A DNA stretch of 64,000 bases from an uncultured Bacilli bacterium (GCA_934168205.1 CAKPMX010000002.1:248001-312000), one strand, 5' to 3'; shown: positions 10,042 to 19,474, counted from the stretch's first letter. Translations and numbers: made by a program. Notes: a model not told the origin generated them from the letters alone.

Positions 10042-10719
10042 TTATTCACTACTTTCTTTTATTCCTTGATACCAAGTATTCAATTTATCCTTGGTTTTCT
10101 CATAAGTTTCTTTTGTCTTTTCTTTAGCAGTATCTATTACAGGTTCTGTCTTTTCTTTTACTTTGTCTTTTGTATCTTTTATTATTTCCATTTCTTTTTG
10201 ATAAGTATCTTCTCCTACACTATCAATATAACTCTTCTTTAAATAATCTTTTAAAGATATAACCATTGATTTTGCTTTACTATAAACTTTTGTTGAAGTA
10301 TCTTTTATTTCTTCTTTATAATTTGGATAAATACTTTCTATTTTATTATCTATTTTTTCATAAAGCTCTAGTATTTCTTCTTTGGCTGATGTAGTTAATT
10401 CATTAAAAGTTTTTCCTTTTATTGTTCCATCATAAAAGATAAAGTCTGTCAAAATAATAAAATTTTCTTTTAATTTTTCTTTTATAGTTTCTTTGTTAGA
10501 CTCTGTATAATTTATATTTTCTATTTCATTTTCAATAGTAGAAACATAATTTACTACATCTTCATCTGTTGCTTCTTCAGAAGCATCATTATTTACTTCT
10601 ATTAAGCTAACTTCTTCTGATTTATTTTCTGTAACTGGCTTTGCCTTTTCTTTTTTAGTAGCTTCACAGCCTGTTAATAATACTAATATACATAATAGTA
10701 ATACAAGATATTTTTTCAT
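10042..10719 (-). CDS. Predicted lipoprotein, helical, function unknown
   Basis: A lipoprotein of about 225 residues. The signal peptide MKKYLVLLLCILVLLTGC ends in a lipobox. The mature part is Lys/Glu-rich and mostly helical, with a C-terminal repetitive stretch of KDKVKEKTEP, TAKEKTKETYEKTKDK type that looks like an amphipathic helix. I chose the ATG at 10719, nine bases after AAAGGG; the upstream ATG at 10728 would sit on top of that ribosome site. It is the first gene of the operon with mtaB and recD2 and has a near-consensus promoter. I do not recognise the family. Confidence 0.75.
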   Translation of the reverse strand: MKKYLVLLLCILVLLTGCEATKKEKAKPVTENKSEEVSLIEVNNDASEEATDEDVVNYVSTIENEIENINYTESNKETIKEKLKENFIILTDFIFYDGTIKGKTFNELTTSAKEEILELYEKIDNKIESIYPNYKEEIKDTSTKVYSKAKSMVISLKDYLKKSYIDSVGEDTYQKEMEIIKDTKDKVKEKTEPVIDTAKEKTKETYEKTKDKLNTWYQGIKESSE

Positions 10720-10745
10720 CCGAATCATCCCTTTCTCGCTATCAA

Positions 10746-10774
10746 ATTATAGCATATTTCAACATTTTTTTCAA
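10746..10774 (-). promoter_or_regulatory. SigA-type promoter of the lipoprotein-mtaB-recD2 operon
   Basis: The minus strand shows -35 TTGAAA (10769-10774), a 17-base spacer and -10 TATAAT (10746-10751). The -35 and most of the spacer lie inside the 85-base repeat; the -10 lies just outside it. The other repeat copy at 19655 has the -35 but no -10. Confidence 0.85.
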
Positions 10775-10838
10775 TCTCTATATATATGATACTGAGTAAA
10801 TTTAAAAGTCATTAAAAAACTCGAAAAAATTCGAGTTA
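10754..10838. repeat. 85-base direct repeat, copy A (left island boundary)
   Basis: Bases 10754-10838 match 19655-19739 at 84 of 85 positions; the single difference is cattaaaa against cataaaa. It holds a terminator hairpin and the -35 box of the next operon. It marks one end of the 8.8-kb accessory region. Confidence 0.93.
10812..10837 (-). terminator. Terminator of the phosphatase-glycosyltransferase operon
   Basis: AACUCGAA - AAAA-type loop - UUCGAGUU hairpin followed by UUUUUU on the minus strand, 22 bases after the GT2 stop. It is part of repeat copy A, so the island operon ends in the repeat's terminator. Confidence 0.85.
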
Positions 10839-10858
10839 CTTATACAGCATTAAAAAAA

Positions 10859-12352
10859 TCATTGCTCCCACGGTTGATTTAATAAATCGTTGTAGATATT
10901 ATAATTAATCAGGGCTTCTTTGTTTTTTTGCTCCTCACTTCCACTTCTTGGAGGGTGATTAATGTGATATACACATGATGATAAAACCGGTATTACATAG
11001 CAACCCTCAGATATAAGTTTAGAAGAAAAGTAAGCATCTTCCATTCCCCAACCTTTAAACTTTGAGCTAAATGGTTGACTTGTTCTTATCAAAGATTTAT
11101 TTAATGCCATGTTGTGTCCTGTAACAACTGTTGCAATATTATAAATGCCTATTTGCGAGCCAAAGCCCAACTCCTTGAAATAGTCTGTGTCATCTAAAAT
11201 TGAAAGTTCTTCATTAACATACGATTTATCACAACCAATGTGATATTCCTTGCCTTTGGTAACAACTCTACTATCATCAAAATCTGTACAAGTATCAATG
11301 CCTTTTATTAATTTTTTTATCTTTAGAATATCAGAGTTTTTTTCTATATTTTTTCTCATACAAATAAATATTGCATTAGGTATCAGTTGCAGTCTGATGC
11401 TCATGTCATAAATATAATTCTTACTTAAAATAATATCAGAGTCCATGAAAAGTATATGTTCATATTTGGAAATTGCATACCCAACATTTCTAGCATTAGA
11501 CAGGCCTTGGTTTTTTTCAAAAGAAATTATTTGTAATTCAAAATCCAATTTTTCTCTTACTTTATTAATATCTTCTATAACATTATTTTTTGAACCATCA
11601 TCTATAACAATAACCTGAAGCTTTTGCTTCTCATCCTTGCTTAGATTTTGTCCTTGTATAGATAATAATGAATAACTTACATCCTGATTGTATACAGGCA
11701 TTATTATACTCATATTAGATATTTTATATTTCTTTTTACTTACTGGCTTTGTAGACAGTAAATCATTGGATGTTATATATTTGTAATAATATTCTAAATA
11801 TGAATAGTTATTAGAAATGTTGGAAACGCGCATCTTTAAAGAAGCGCTTGTAGAGCGAATATCTAAACCTGTTTTTACTCCATAGTTTTTTATTTTGGCA
11901 TTCAAATTACCAATTTCATCAAATATGTATTCTGGCTTTGGAATGGTATGGAATTTGTGATCATTAATATTTGAGTAATGAATAAGTTCAAATTTATTTT
12001 CCAACTCCAAGCATAATTCTTCATTTTCCATTGATATTATTGTTCCATGATAAGTGTCAAACAATATAGAGCAGTTTTTAAATTTCAATATTAATATATC
12101 ATTTATAAAATATTTTTTTTCATTGTTTAAAACCTTGAAAAAATATTTTATATTTTTGTTTTTTATATAAATTGTTTTTTGCCTATTGCTTTTTCTATAG
12201 CTAACTTTATTGTCTAAAATTTCCACTTGAAAAGTATCATCTTCTGTATATATATTTAATCTCCTATGTATTTTAGGAAGAGACTCCTTTTCAATTAAAT
12301 AATTAATAATTTTTGTTGTTTTTTTCTTATTATTTAATATTAGATATTTCAT
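10859..12352 (-). CDS. Glycosyltransferase family 2 protein with an extra N-terminal domain
   Basis: Predicted sugar transferase of 497 residues. The GT-A catalytic domain fills the C-terminal 290 residues: SIIMPVYNQ near 213, VIVIDDGSKNN, the DxD-like FMDSDIIL, then GWGMEDAYFSSKL, the acceptor-side ED motif, and CVYHINHPP. The N-terminal 200 residues are a separate beta-rich domain whose pattern (KIHRRLNIY, FDTYHGTIISMENEEL) faintly resembles CYTH triphosphate-binding barrels; that is only a guess. The start follows AGAGGACAAGAAT. It is last in the four-gene operon, 14 bases after the fusion gene. No membrane segment is visible, so it probably works at the inner face of the membrane. Substrate unknown. 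Confidence 0.85.
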   Translation of the reverse strand: MKYLILNNKKKTTKIINYLIEKESLPKIHRRLNIYTEDDTFQVEILDNKVSYRKSNRQKTIYIKNKNIKYFFKVLNNEKKYFINDILILKFKNCSILFDTYHGTIISMENEELCLELENKFELIHYSNINDHKFHTIPKPEYIFDEIGNLNAKIKNYGVKTGLDIRSTSASLKMRVSNISNNYSYLEYYYKYITSNDLLSTKPVSKKKYKISNMSIIMPVYNQDVSYSLLSIQGQNLSKDEKQKLQVIVIDDGSKNNVIEDINKVREKLDFELQIISFEKNQGLSNARNVGYAISKYEHILFMDSDIILSKNYIYDMSIRLQLIPNAIFICMRKNIEKNSDILKIKKLIKGIDTCTDFDDSRVVTKGKEYHIGCDKSYVNEELSILDDTDYFKELGFGSQIGIYNIATVVTGHNMALNKSLIRTSQPFSSKFKGWGMEDAYFSSKLISEGCYVIPVLSSCVYHINHPPRSGSEEQKNKEALINYNIYNDLLNQPWEQ

Positions 12353-12366
12353 ATTCTTGTCCTCTA

Positions 12367-13950
12367 TTAAAATTTAAAACTTATATTTTCTATGGGAATT
12401 GAATACTTCTCATCATAAAATGAAAGTTTATTATTATTTTTTTTAAAAACTCTATTATAGACTTTATATTCACGGGAACCATTCCAATGTCTTCCATCCT
12501 TTACAAACGTTTCATACTTTTCTGCATCACTTGGTAAAAACTTATAATGTAATAGATAAGAACAGAACTTTGCTTTTTTATTTATATCCCACGGATAATA
12601 ATAATGGTCATTTACAAATATTTCTTTGCCACTATAGAAAATAAGTGGTATTTTTTGTAAACTTGGATTTATTCCAAAAACCCTAGATCTCGGTCCTCCA
12701 AAAAAGCGTTGTCCGTATGGAACATTACTTGTCATTTTGTAGGTTCCTTTATCAACATATTTGAAATCATCTATGTTTCCCTCAAATATGTTCTTTGAAG
12801 AGTAGACATCAAGCATTAAACTTTTTATGAATGGTATTTTATTTAATTTTAGATATTCTTCAAGTGATATATTTTTGTAATTTTCATATATAAATAGTTC
12901 ATCAGAATCCACAGTTAAGTAGTGTTTCCCAGAACCATAGAACTCAAAAATCCGCTGTTTCCACCCACACATTTTATAACAGTTGTAATTATCTGAAATT
13001 TTCCAAAAAGAAATATTTACTTTGTTCTCATATTTTTTTAAAATCGAGGTTGAAGCATCTGCAGAATTGTTATCAATCAAAACAAAGTTTTTTATTCCAA
13101 TATTAATATAGTGATTAATCCACTTTTCCGCAAAATTTGAAAAATCATTATAAAAACAGATTAATATTATCCCTTCTGGAAAATCAATATTATTTATTTG
13201 GATAAGATTTTTGGTGTTTAAACCATCAATAAAATTAAAAAAATAATCATCGGAGTACTCTATATTATTGAATTCTCTCTTTGAGATTTTAATTAATTTT
13301 TCTTTTAACTCTTCACTTACATCCAACTTTTTGATTTGTTGTATTCTTTCTTTTTCTTTTTCACACTTTATCTTATTTAGCTTTTTCATGTGTTTAAAAA
13401 GAGGGTTAAAGTCAACATTGACAAATTCCTCAATCTTACCAGTTTTTATATGAGGAGTCTTGATATTTAAAATTCTTTTCATGTAGGAAGTGATTGAGCC
13501 ATGAGAAACTATCATTACTGTATTATCTATAAAATTATTTGTATAAACATCATTCAAAAATTCACATAATCTAAACTCTATGTCAAACTTATTTTCTCCA
13601 TATTCACCAAACCTAACAAAATAATCTCCAGCTATTTGTTTTATTCTTGTTTGATCTAATTCATTATTATTCTTTTTTCCTGAATACTTTCCGTGATTTA
13701 TTTCGTGTAATCTTTTTTCAATAATGACCTCTGCTTTGGAATGCTTTTCGTGAACAAAATGAGCCGTCTGTATTGTTCTAGGAAAGGGGGAAACATAAAT
13801 TTTGGTAATTTCTTTTGGTAATGATTTTAACGATTCTATCACTGTCTCTTTTCCATTTTCTGTTAGAGTTGACCAATAAATTTCTCTATCTGAAATCAGT
13901 TTCTTTACATTATCAGTCGCTTCTCCATGCCTCATAAAAATTATATTCAT
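12367..13950 (-). CDS. Histidine phosphatase - glycosyltransferase fusion protein
   Basis: A two-domain protein of 527 residues. Residues 1-195 are a histidine (phosphoglycerate mutase-like) phosphatase: FMRHGEATDN with the phospho-accepting His8, Arg59 in SPFPRT, Glu83 and a second His150 in VSHGS. A charged linker follows. Residues about 255-525 look like a GT2-type transferase of the kind with LIDNNSADAS (near 293) and TVDSDELF (348-350), and a late LLHYKF motif. The phosphatase half is closely similar to the whole protein at 56468. Its ATG overlaps the stop of the GT4 gene by four bases, with GGAGGAATTAAA before it. I infer coupled removal of a phosphate and sugar transfer on the same glycan, but no substrate can be named. 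Confidence 0.82.
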   Translation of the reverse strand: MNIIFMRHGEATDNVKKLISDREIYWSTLTENGKETVIESLKSLPKEITKIYVSPFPRTIQTAHFVHEKHSKAEVIIEKRLHEINHGKYSGKKNNNELDQTRIKQIAGDYFVRFGEYGENKFDIEFRLCEFLNDVYTNNFIDNTVMIVSHGSITSYMKRILNIKTPHIKTGKIEEFVNVDFNPLFKHMKKLNKIKCEKEKERIQQIKKLDVSEELKEKLIKISKREFNNIEYSDDYFFNFIDGLNTKNLIQINNIDFPEGIILICFYNDFSNFAEKWINHYINIGIKNFVLIDNNSADASTSILKKYENKVNISFWKISDNYNCYKMCGWKQRIFEFYGSGKHYLTVDSDELFIYENYKNISLEEYLKLNKIPFIKSLMLDVYSSKNIFEGNIDDFKYVDKGTYKMTSNVPYGQRFFGGPRSRVFGINPSLQKIPLIFYSGKEIFVNDHYYYPWDINKKAKFCSYLLHYKFLPSDAEKYETFVKDGRHWNGSREYKVYNRVFKKNNNKLSFYDEKYSIPIENISFKF

Positions 13951-15041
13951 TTTAATTCCTCCAAGATTTCATTAACTTTATTCTTCCAATTATAATGTTT
14001 AATAACATATTCTCTATTTTTTTGTGAAATTTTGGTTCTATCACTATCTATTGCCCTTTTTATACCTTCAACAATTGAGTCAACGTTTGATTCTACTACG
14101 AAGCCTCTACCATCAGCTAATAATTCACTATTGATTTGAGTATTGGTTGCTACTATGGTTAGCCCACAACTCATTGCTTCTAATATTGTTCCTTGAAGGC
14201 CTTCACCATAACCTGATGGCGATATAAATATATCTGCTTGTTGATAGTAATGTTCTGTATTTTGAACGTTTCCTGTAAATACACATTTATTAGACATGGT
14301 TTTTAGACGTTTTCTGTCCGGACCATCACCAACGATTATGAGTTTTACATTGTAGATGCTTTGTAATTTCTCATAGGATTGTATTATTTTATCAATATTT
14401 TTACGTTCAATAAGACGTCCAACATATAAAAGGTTTATCGTCTTTGGACTTGAATACTTGTTTTGCGGAGAAAATCTATTACAATCAACACCAGTAGATA
14501 TGACTTTAACTTCATTTTTACAATATCTTTTCCATGATTCTTTTACTTCTTCAGAAATAGCAATAACAGTATCATATGCCGATAAAAAACTCCCTTGAAA
14601 ATCGTTTTGTTCCCTTGGAATTCCACATAAATACAGCACATTTTTAGAAATATATTTTCTCGGTATGAATACGGCATCTAAATTATAATAAGAGAAAATA
14701 GCATCATATTTTTCTTGATGCTCAAAAATATATTCATATAATTTTTGGTTATAATAAATAGATTCTATATTCCAACGGCATCTGTCTTGACCTGGCTCTA
14801 TTTCATATATGTATTCAGCTTTCTTGTCCTGACTAATTTCTATGATGTGAATTTTATCAAAATACTTTTGATAAAACTTTTCAAATTGTGGGGAGTGTTT
14901 TATATTTACACTTGATGGCAAAATTGTAAAAAAATAAATGTCATGTCCTAAATTATATAGATTAATGGCGTGATCAAAAGAAATCATTTCAGCACCACCA
15001 ACAAAATAAGATGCTCTAGGTTGGTTAATTATTATTTTCAT
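13947..15041 (-). CDS. Glycosyltransferase family 4 protein
   Basis: Retaining GT-B sugar transferase, 364 residues. The N-terminal Rossmann half contains NQPRASYFVGGAEMISFDHA. The C-terminal half starts LLYVGRLIERKNIDKII near 206 and has the nucleotide-sugar site SPSGYGEGLQGTILEAMSCG near 270-292, with the conserved Glu pair spaced as in GT4. It has the family's usual length and no membrane segment. The start follows AAGGAGAAAAT. It overlaps the phosphatase gene upstream and, by ATGA, the fusion gene downstream, so translation of all three is probably coupled. Confidence 0.92.
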   Translation of the reverse strand: MKIIINQPRASYFVGGAEMISFDHAINLYNLGHDIYFFTILPSSVNIKHSPQFEKFYQKYFDKIHIIEISQDKKAEYIYEIEPGQDRCRWNIESIYYNQKLYEYIFEHQEKYDAIFSYYNLDAVFIPRKYISKNVLYLCGIPREQNDFQGSFLSAYDTVIAISEEVKESWKRYCKNEVKVISTGVDCNRFSPQNKYSSPKTINLLYVGRLIERKNIDKIIQSYEKLQSIYNVKLIIVGDGPDRKRLKTMSNKCVFTGNVQNTEHYYQQADIFISPSGYGEGLQGTILEAMSCGLTIVATNTQINSELLADGRGFVVESNVDSIVEGIKRAIDSDRTKISQKNREYVIKHYNWKNKVNEILEELK

Positions 15042-15744
15042 ATTTTCTCCTTTGACTAATATATTTTTTTGTTAAAACTTTGGCTTGTTCTAAATCATTT
15101 ATATGTAGTTGTTTGTTTTGACAATATGGCATCCAAATGGTTTGGTACCTTTCTACATCATCAAAGGGTATATTGTTGTTTATCATTTCAACTATTTTTT
15201 CAATTTCAAAGATAGCTCCTCTGTGTGTTATGTTTATTGACTGGGCCGATTGTTCTAAATCTCCTATGATGTGTAACATCCCAGTGGCAATGCGTACTGA
15301 CCATTGTGCATGATTTTCTCCAGGTCTTAAGATTATTCTCCTATTTTTATTTTGACCAAAACAATGTGTCAAATCTCCTTGCATTCTACAGTTTTCGAAA
15401 TCGTCCCAACAACTTTGGAGAAAGTCAACTCTTTCTTGATGTTCCATATCAACAAAATCAAAAGTTCCTTGAAATAGTTCCGTCAATCCAACGTCCATAA
15501 CGCACTCACTGGGAATATTATTTTTTGAAAGGTATTCGGCTAATATCTCAGCAGTTTCCTTTGCTCTTTTTTTTGTTGAATGTCTTATTATTACCTTACC
15601 GTCGCCAATTTGATGCAAGATTTCTTCACAAGCATTTTTGGCAATTTCGATTCCTTTTAATGTAAGTCCGGTATCATTTTTACCATCAATATAACTATGA
15701 TCATCATAACTGTGTCTAACGACCAAAAAACTATTTTTTTCCAT
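15025..15744 (-). CDS. Histidine phosphatase family protein
   Basis: A 239-residue member of the phosphoglycerate-mutase-like phosphatase superfamily. The first motif is LVVRHSYDD, with Ser replacing the usual Gly after the catalytic His11. Other visible elements are LTLKGIEIA, VIIRHSTKKRAKETAEIL (the second Arg), and NITHRGAIFEIE, which supplies the second His. It is only distantly related to the phosphatase domain of the fusion gene two genes downstream. First gene of the four-gene island operon, with AAAGG before the start and a good promoter 100 bases upstream. Substrate unknown; a sugar phosphate or phosphorylated glycan intermediate fits the context. Confidence 0.82.
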   Translation of the reverse strand: MEKNSFLVVRHSYDDHSYIDGKNDTGLTLKGIEIAKNACEEILHQIGDGKVIIRHSTKKRAKETAEILAEYLSKNNIPSECVMDVGLTELFQGTFDFVDMEHQERVDFLQSCWDDFENCRMQGDLTHCFGQNKNRRIILRPGENHAQWSVRIATGMLHIIGDLEQSAQSINITHRGAIFEIEKIVEMINNNIPFDDVERYQTIWMPYCQNKQLHINDLEQAKVLTKKYISQRRKYENNN

Positions 15745-15843
15745 ATTTAACCTTTAAAATACAGCTATATAAATAGTAATGTATTTCCCTATCTTATATA
15801 TTTTATTAATTAAGCATATATGTTTTGTTCTAATCTACTTATT

Positions 15844-15872
15844 ATGATAACAATTGTATTTTTAGTTGTCAA
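15844..15872 (-). promoter_or_regulatory. SigA-type promoter of the phosphatase-glycosyltransferase operon
   Basis: The minus strand shows a perfect -35 TTGACA (15867-15872), a 17-base spacer and -10 TATCAT (15844-15849). The leader to the first gene is about 90 bases and AT-rich with no clear structure. Confidence 0.8.
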
Positions 15873-15917
15873 TTTTATAATTTACAAACAGTATAAAATT
15901 TTTCTGTTTTGAATTAA

Positions 15918-18101
15918 CTAAATCTTTTTTAATGTCTTTGGAGGCTGTATTGCTTCTTTAAATGGCTTAGTTATTTCTTTGTTATATAATACCAATTGTT
16001 CATGTAATGCTCTTGTTGAGGCCACATACAACAGATGCATATCTACGTCATTATTGGCATCATATACATTTTTTGAAGCATCATTAACAATTACACAATC
16101 AAATTCTAATCCTTTTGATGAGGCTACTGATAAGACAAATACACCCGTTGTATATTGAGTATCTTTATCAGAGATGTACTTTGATTCTACTTGAGCATTT
16201 TGTAATTCTGCTTGTACCCGTTGGGCTTCATTCTCATCTTTACAAATAACCGCTATTGTCTGATAGCCAACATCAAGCCATTCATTTATCTTATCAATTT
16301 TTGCATTACTTTTATTAGAAATATCTTCATACCCAACGTCGGTTCCATGTCTTATAACTGGCTCTGCTTGATTTAGATCTAGGACAGCTAAAACATTGTT
16401 AGCTGTTTCGGTTATTTCCATGGTTGTACGATAACTTTTACTTAGTTCTAATAATTCACATTCGCCATCAAACACATTTTCATTAAGTTCACGCCAAGAT
16501 TTGATGCCTCTATACGAATGGATTGACTGAGCTAGATCTCCATAAATATTAAATTTCCCTTGTTCAAAAATTTTTCTTAACACATGAAAAGTGAACATAC
16601 TATAATCTTGTGCCTCATCTATCACTATATTACTATAATTCAATCGTTTATTTGTAAGTCTGTAATTTAAGTACAATAATGCTGGAATATCTTCAAGAAA
16701 TATACGTTTCTTTTTTAAGGCTTTTAATGTATCTTTTTGTAGTGTATTAACTTCAGATAAAGTTAAACCTGTTTTGTATTCGTTTAAATTGGAAATAAAC
16801 GAAACGTATAAGGATAAACATGATTTATTAATACCTTTAAAATATTTATCTAAGGATTTTTCACCTTGCTCCTTTATAAACTTTCTTAATGTTTCACTCT
16901 TATCTATATATTCTTTTCTTTTTGGGTCACCTTTTGGCAACGACATATAAACCCTTCTATATTCATCGTTTAGTGTTTCATATATTTCTTCCTTTTTTTC
17001 GCGGAATAAGGCTTTATAATATTTGTATGTAGAATTAAAATCTAAGTGTCTTCCATCCTCACCTAGTAATCTTTTCCTTATCATTTCTTTAGGAAAAACG
17101 ACTTTGCCATCTATTTTAAAATCGTCTTCTACTAGAGCATTTCCTTCTAAACATCTTAACACAAATTCATCTAGCAAATCACGATATTTAAGGCTCCCTT
17201 TAAATGCACTTATACGTTGTTCCATTTCTTGTTTTTCACCCTTTTGAGATAATGAATAATTTTCTAATGTTAAATCTATGCCAATATATTCATTCATTAA
17301 TTCTATTAAAGTCTTTTGAGCTACTGGTGTTGTTTCAAGTTCAGGAAGTACTGAAGAAACATAATTTAGGAAATAATCATTTGGACCTATAACCAAAAAT
17401 TGATTTGACTTTGCTTTTTCTCCCAACGCATATATCAAATACGCTATTCTATGTAAAGCTACAGATGTCTTTCCGCTTCCGGCCACCCCTTGAACAATAA
17501 CATTGTTGTTTTCAGATCTAATAATGGCATTTTGCTCTTTTTGAATGGAAGCAATAATGGTTTTCATTCTACTATCGGCATTTACATTTAAATATGGTAA
17601 TAGCAATTCATCATTAGTTACTAAATTTGTATCAATAGCATTTAACAGCTTTGCATTTTTTATTAATATTTGTCTTTTTAAAAGTAAGTTACCAGTTTGA
17701 ACACCAGTTGGTGACTTGTATGAAACTGGACCTATTTCACTGTCATAGTATAATCCACAAATTGGACTTCTCCAATCATAAACAATTAGAGAATTGTCGT
17801 GTGATATAGCAGTTCTTCCAATATATATTGGAATAGCGTCCTGTGCCTTAGCATCCTGATAATCTATTCTACCAAAATATGGGCTTTTTTTAGCTTTTTC
17901 CAAACTGACTACTTTTTCTCCTATGTTGGCTAGTTGCGAGTTTAAATTGAGATGTGTTCCTCTCAATCTATCCTCGAATGATAGACTGATAGCTTCCTTC
18001 TTTATAAGACTTTCACTGTCTAAACTCTTTTCTATTTCTGCTTCAATAACTTTCTCTATGTATTCTAATTGTTCTGCCTCATTTTTTAATATTTCATTCA
18101 T
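15918..18101 (-). CDS. HelD-like RNA polymerase-recycling motor ATPase (island copy)
   Basis: UvrD-like SF1 ATPase of 727 residues. HelD proteins bind RNA polymerase and strip it from stalled complexes; some confer rifampicin tolerance. The N-terminal coiled-coil arm (about 1-75) precedes the family signature IVYDWRSPICGLYYD near 108. Walker A is VQGVAGSGKTSVALHRIAYL near 205-220. Walker B is VIDEAQDYSMFTF, and the last motif is LLYVASTRALHEQL. The start follows GAGGTAGATTATA. It lies 52 bases after the transglutaminase-like gene inside the island. A second HelD, clearly diverged from this one, lies outside it at 22359. Confidence 0.88.
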   Translation of the reverse strand: MNEILKNEAEQLEYIEKVIEAEIEKSLDSESLIKKEAISLSFEDRLRGTHLNLNSQLANIGEKVVSLEKAKKSPYFGRIDYQDAKAQDAIPIYIGRTAISHDNSLIVYDWRSPICGLYYDSEIGPVSYKSPTGVQTGNLLLKRQILIKNAKLLNAIDTNLVTNDELLLPYLNVNADSRMKTIIASIQKEQNAIIRSENNNVIVQGVAGSGKTSVALHRIAYLIYALGEKAKSNQFLVIGPNDYFLNYVSSVLPELETTPVAQKTLIELMNEYIGIDLTLENYSLSQKGEKQEMEQRISAFKGSLKYRDLLDEFVLRCLEGNALVEDDFKIDGKVVFPKEMIRKRLLGEDGRHLDFNSTYKYYKALFREKKEEIYETLNDEYRRVYMSLPKGDPKRKEYIDKSETLRKFIKEQGEKSLDKYFKGINKSCLSLYVSFISNLNEYKTGLTLSEVNTLQKDTLKALKKKRIFLEDIPALLYLNYRLTNKRLNYSNIVIDEAQDYSMFTFHVLRKIFEQGKFNIYGDLAQSIHSYRGIKSWRELNENVFDGECELLELSKSYRTTMEITETANNVLAVLDLNQAEPVIRHGTDVGYEDISNKSNAKIDKINEWLDVGYQTIAVICKDENEAQRVQAELQNAQVESKYISDKDTQYTTGVFVLSVASSKGLEFDCVIVNDASKNVYDANNDVDMHLLYVASTRALHEQLVLYNKEITKPFKEAIQPPKTLKKI

Positions 18102-18153
18102 TATAATCTACCTCACTTAATCTTTTTACTATAACTTTTCATGAACATGATAA

Positions 18154-19464
18154 CTATTTTTTTACCTTTACTAATCTTGGATTTGGGTACATAAATCTAG
18201 TCATTACTTGGTGTTCTGGATACCCAATTAATAATTTTATTGAATCCTCACTATAACTTCTTGTTTTGAGATCATATGGCAGAACCAATTTGTTTATCGA
18301 ATCATTTTTTATGAGTGAGACCCTAATATTTCTACCGAGTTGTTCTTCATTAGTGCTGTAAAACATTCTCGGGTTTAAACCTAGTTGCTCTGTTGGTTGT
18401 TGCAGATCTAAATCATATTCAAAAAAAACAAAATCAGATTTCTCTAACTGATGGGTGGATTGCTCTGTAACTAAAGTTTCATATCTATTTTCAAGAAAAA
18501 ATCTTGGATTGATACTGGATAATCTGATCTTTTTTCCACCAATATTAGCATATTTCTCATACGAATCGTCTAACCATTTATTCTCGTGAATAATTGCTGA
18601 AGCAAGTTCCTGCTGTCTTTTTGGATTGCTGTTATTTTGCTTTAGGTCCCTTAACTCTTCCATCCATATGGCTGTTTGAATTTTTAGTTTATTTCTTACT
18701 TCATTTAAACTTCGTTCATTCGCGCTATTGCAAGGTTTTATACTATTTATTAGGCTATGTATCTTATCCTTGTCGTACTTATTTTCTAGATGTTTGTAAG
18801 CTATTTTTAAAACTAGGGCCGCATAACCTTTTAAAATAGGTATTTCTTCTACTATATGGCATAATTCTACTATTTCTTCTATTTTAGCTAAATCTAATAA
18901 TCTATTTACTGAATCGTCGTATATTATCTTTCTAAATTTATATAAATATTGTTCAATATCATTGTCAATAATAACACATTCCTCATAAATCCTTTTAAAT
19001 GTTATATTTTCAACACTTCCATATTTATATCCAACAAATGGTGTTGGATCTACTTGGTAAGTTTCACCGGTAGAAGAATCTATCAATGCAACAACATGAA
19101 TTGTAGTTACAATATCAGGATCAAATGTACGTTTTCTCACTAATGCGCATCTTGAATTTAGTCCTATATTAAGATGTTTAGCGTATCGTACAAAACAATG
19201 AGCGGCTGTATAGCAATTACCATTCATTTTTAGTATATCAGTATCAGGATTAGGAAAACCGTTTGGATATATACTTTGTCTTACAATATCACAAAGAACC
19301 TGCAACTTTTTTTCAAACGAAAGATTATTAAATGTTCTATTGAAATAGCATTCGCTAAAGACACTACTGCTATTATTGTTAATTGGTCTTAGTTCCTTTA
19401 GTTCTGGTAAAAAATCCATTTGTTTATCCCTCATTAATTTTCTTATTCTCAAGTTAAATTTCAC
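18154..19464 (-). CDS. Transglutaminase/papain-like protein, function unknown
   Basis: A 436-residue protein, no signal peptide. A transglutaminase-like core is visible: Cys84 in MNGNCYTAAHCFVRYA, His123 in TTIHVVALIDSSTGETY and Asp139 in QVDPTPFVGY, in the correct order and spacing for a Cys-His-Asp triad. The remaining C-terminal 250 residues are not recognised. The first codon is GTG at 19464, with no ribosome site in front; an ATG ten codons later also lacks one, so the start is uncertain. It has a promoter about 70 bases upstream and is followed by HelD. It could be a protease, a peptide-processing enzyme or a cross-linker acting on a cytoplasmic target. Confidence 0.65.
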   Translation of the reverse strand: MKFNLRIRKLMRDKQMDFLPELKELRPINNNSSSVFSECYFNRTFNNLSFEKKLQVLCDIVRQSIYPNGFPNPDTDILKMNGNCYTAAHCFVRYAKHLNIGLNSRCALVRKRTFDPDIVTTIHVVALIDSSTGETYQVDPTPFVGYKYGSVENITFKRIYEECVIIDNDIEQYLYKFRKIIYDDSVNRLLDLAKIEEIVELCHIVEEIPILKGYAALVLKIAYKHLENKYDKDKIHSLINSIKPCNSANERSLNEVRNKLKIQTAIWMEELRDLKQNNSNPKRQQELASAIIHENKWLDDSYEKYANIGGKKIRLSSINPRFFLENRYETLVTEQSTHQLEKSDFVFFEYDLDLQQPTEQLGLNPRMFYSTNEEQLGRNIRVSLIKNDSINKLVLPYDLKTRSYSEDSIKLLIGYPEHQVMTRFMYPNPRLVKVKK

Positions 19465-19474
19465 ATGTTTAGAT

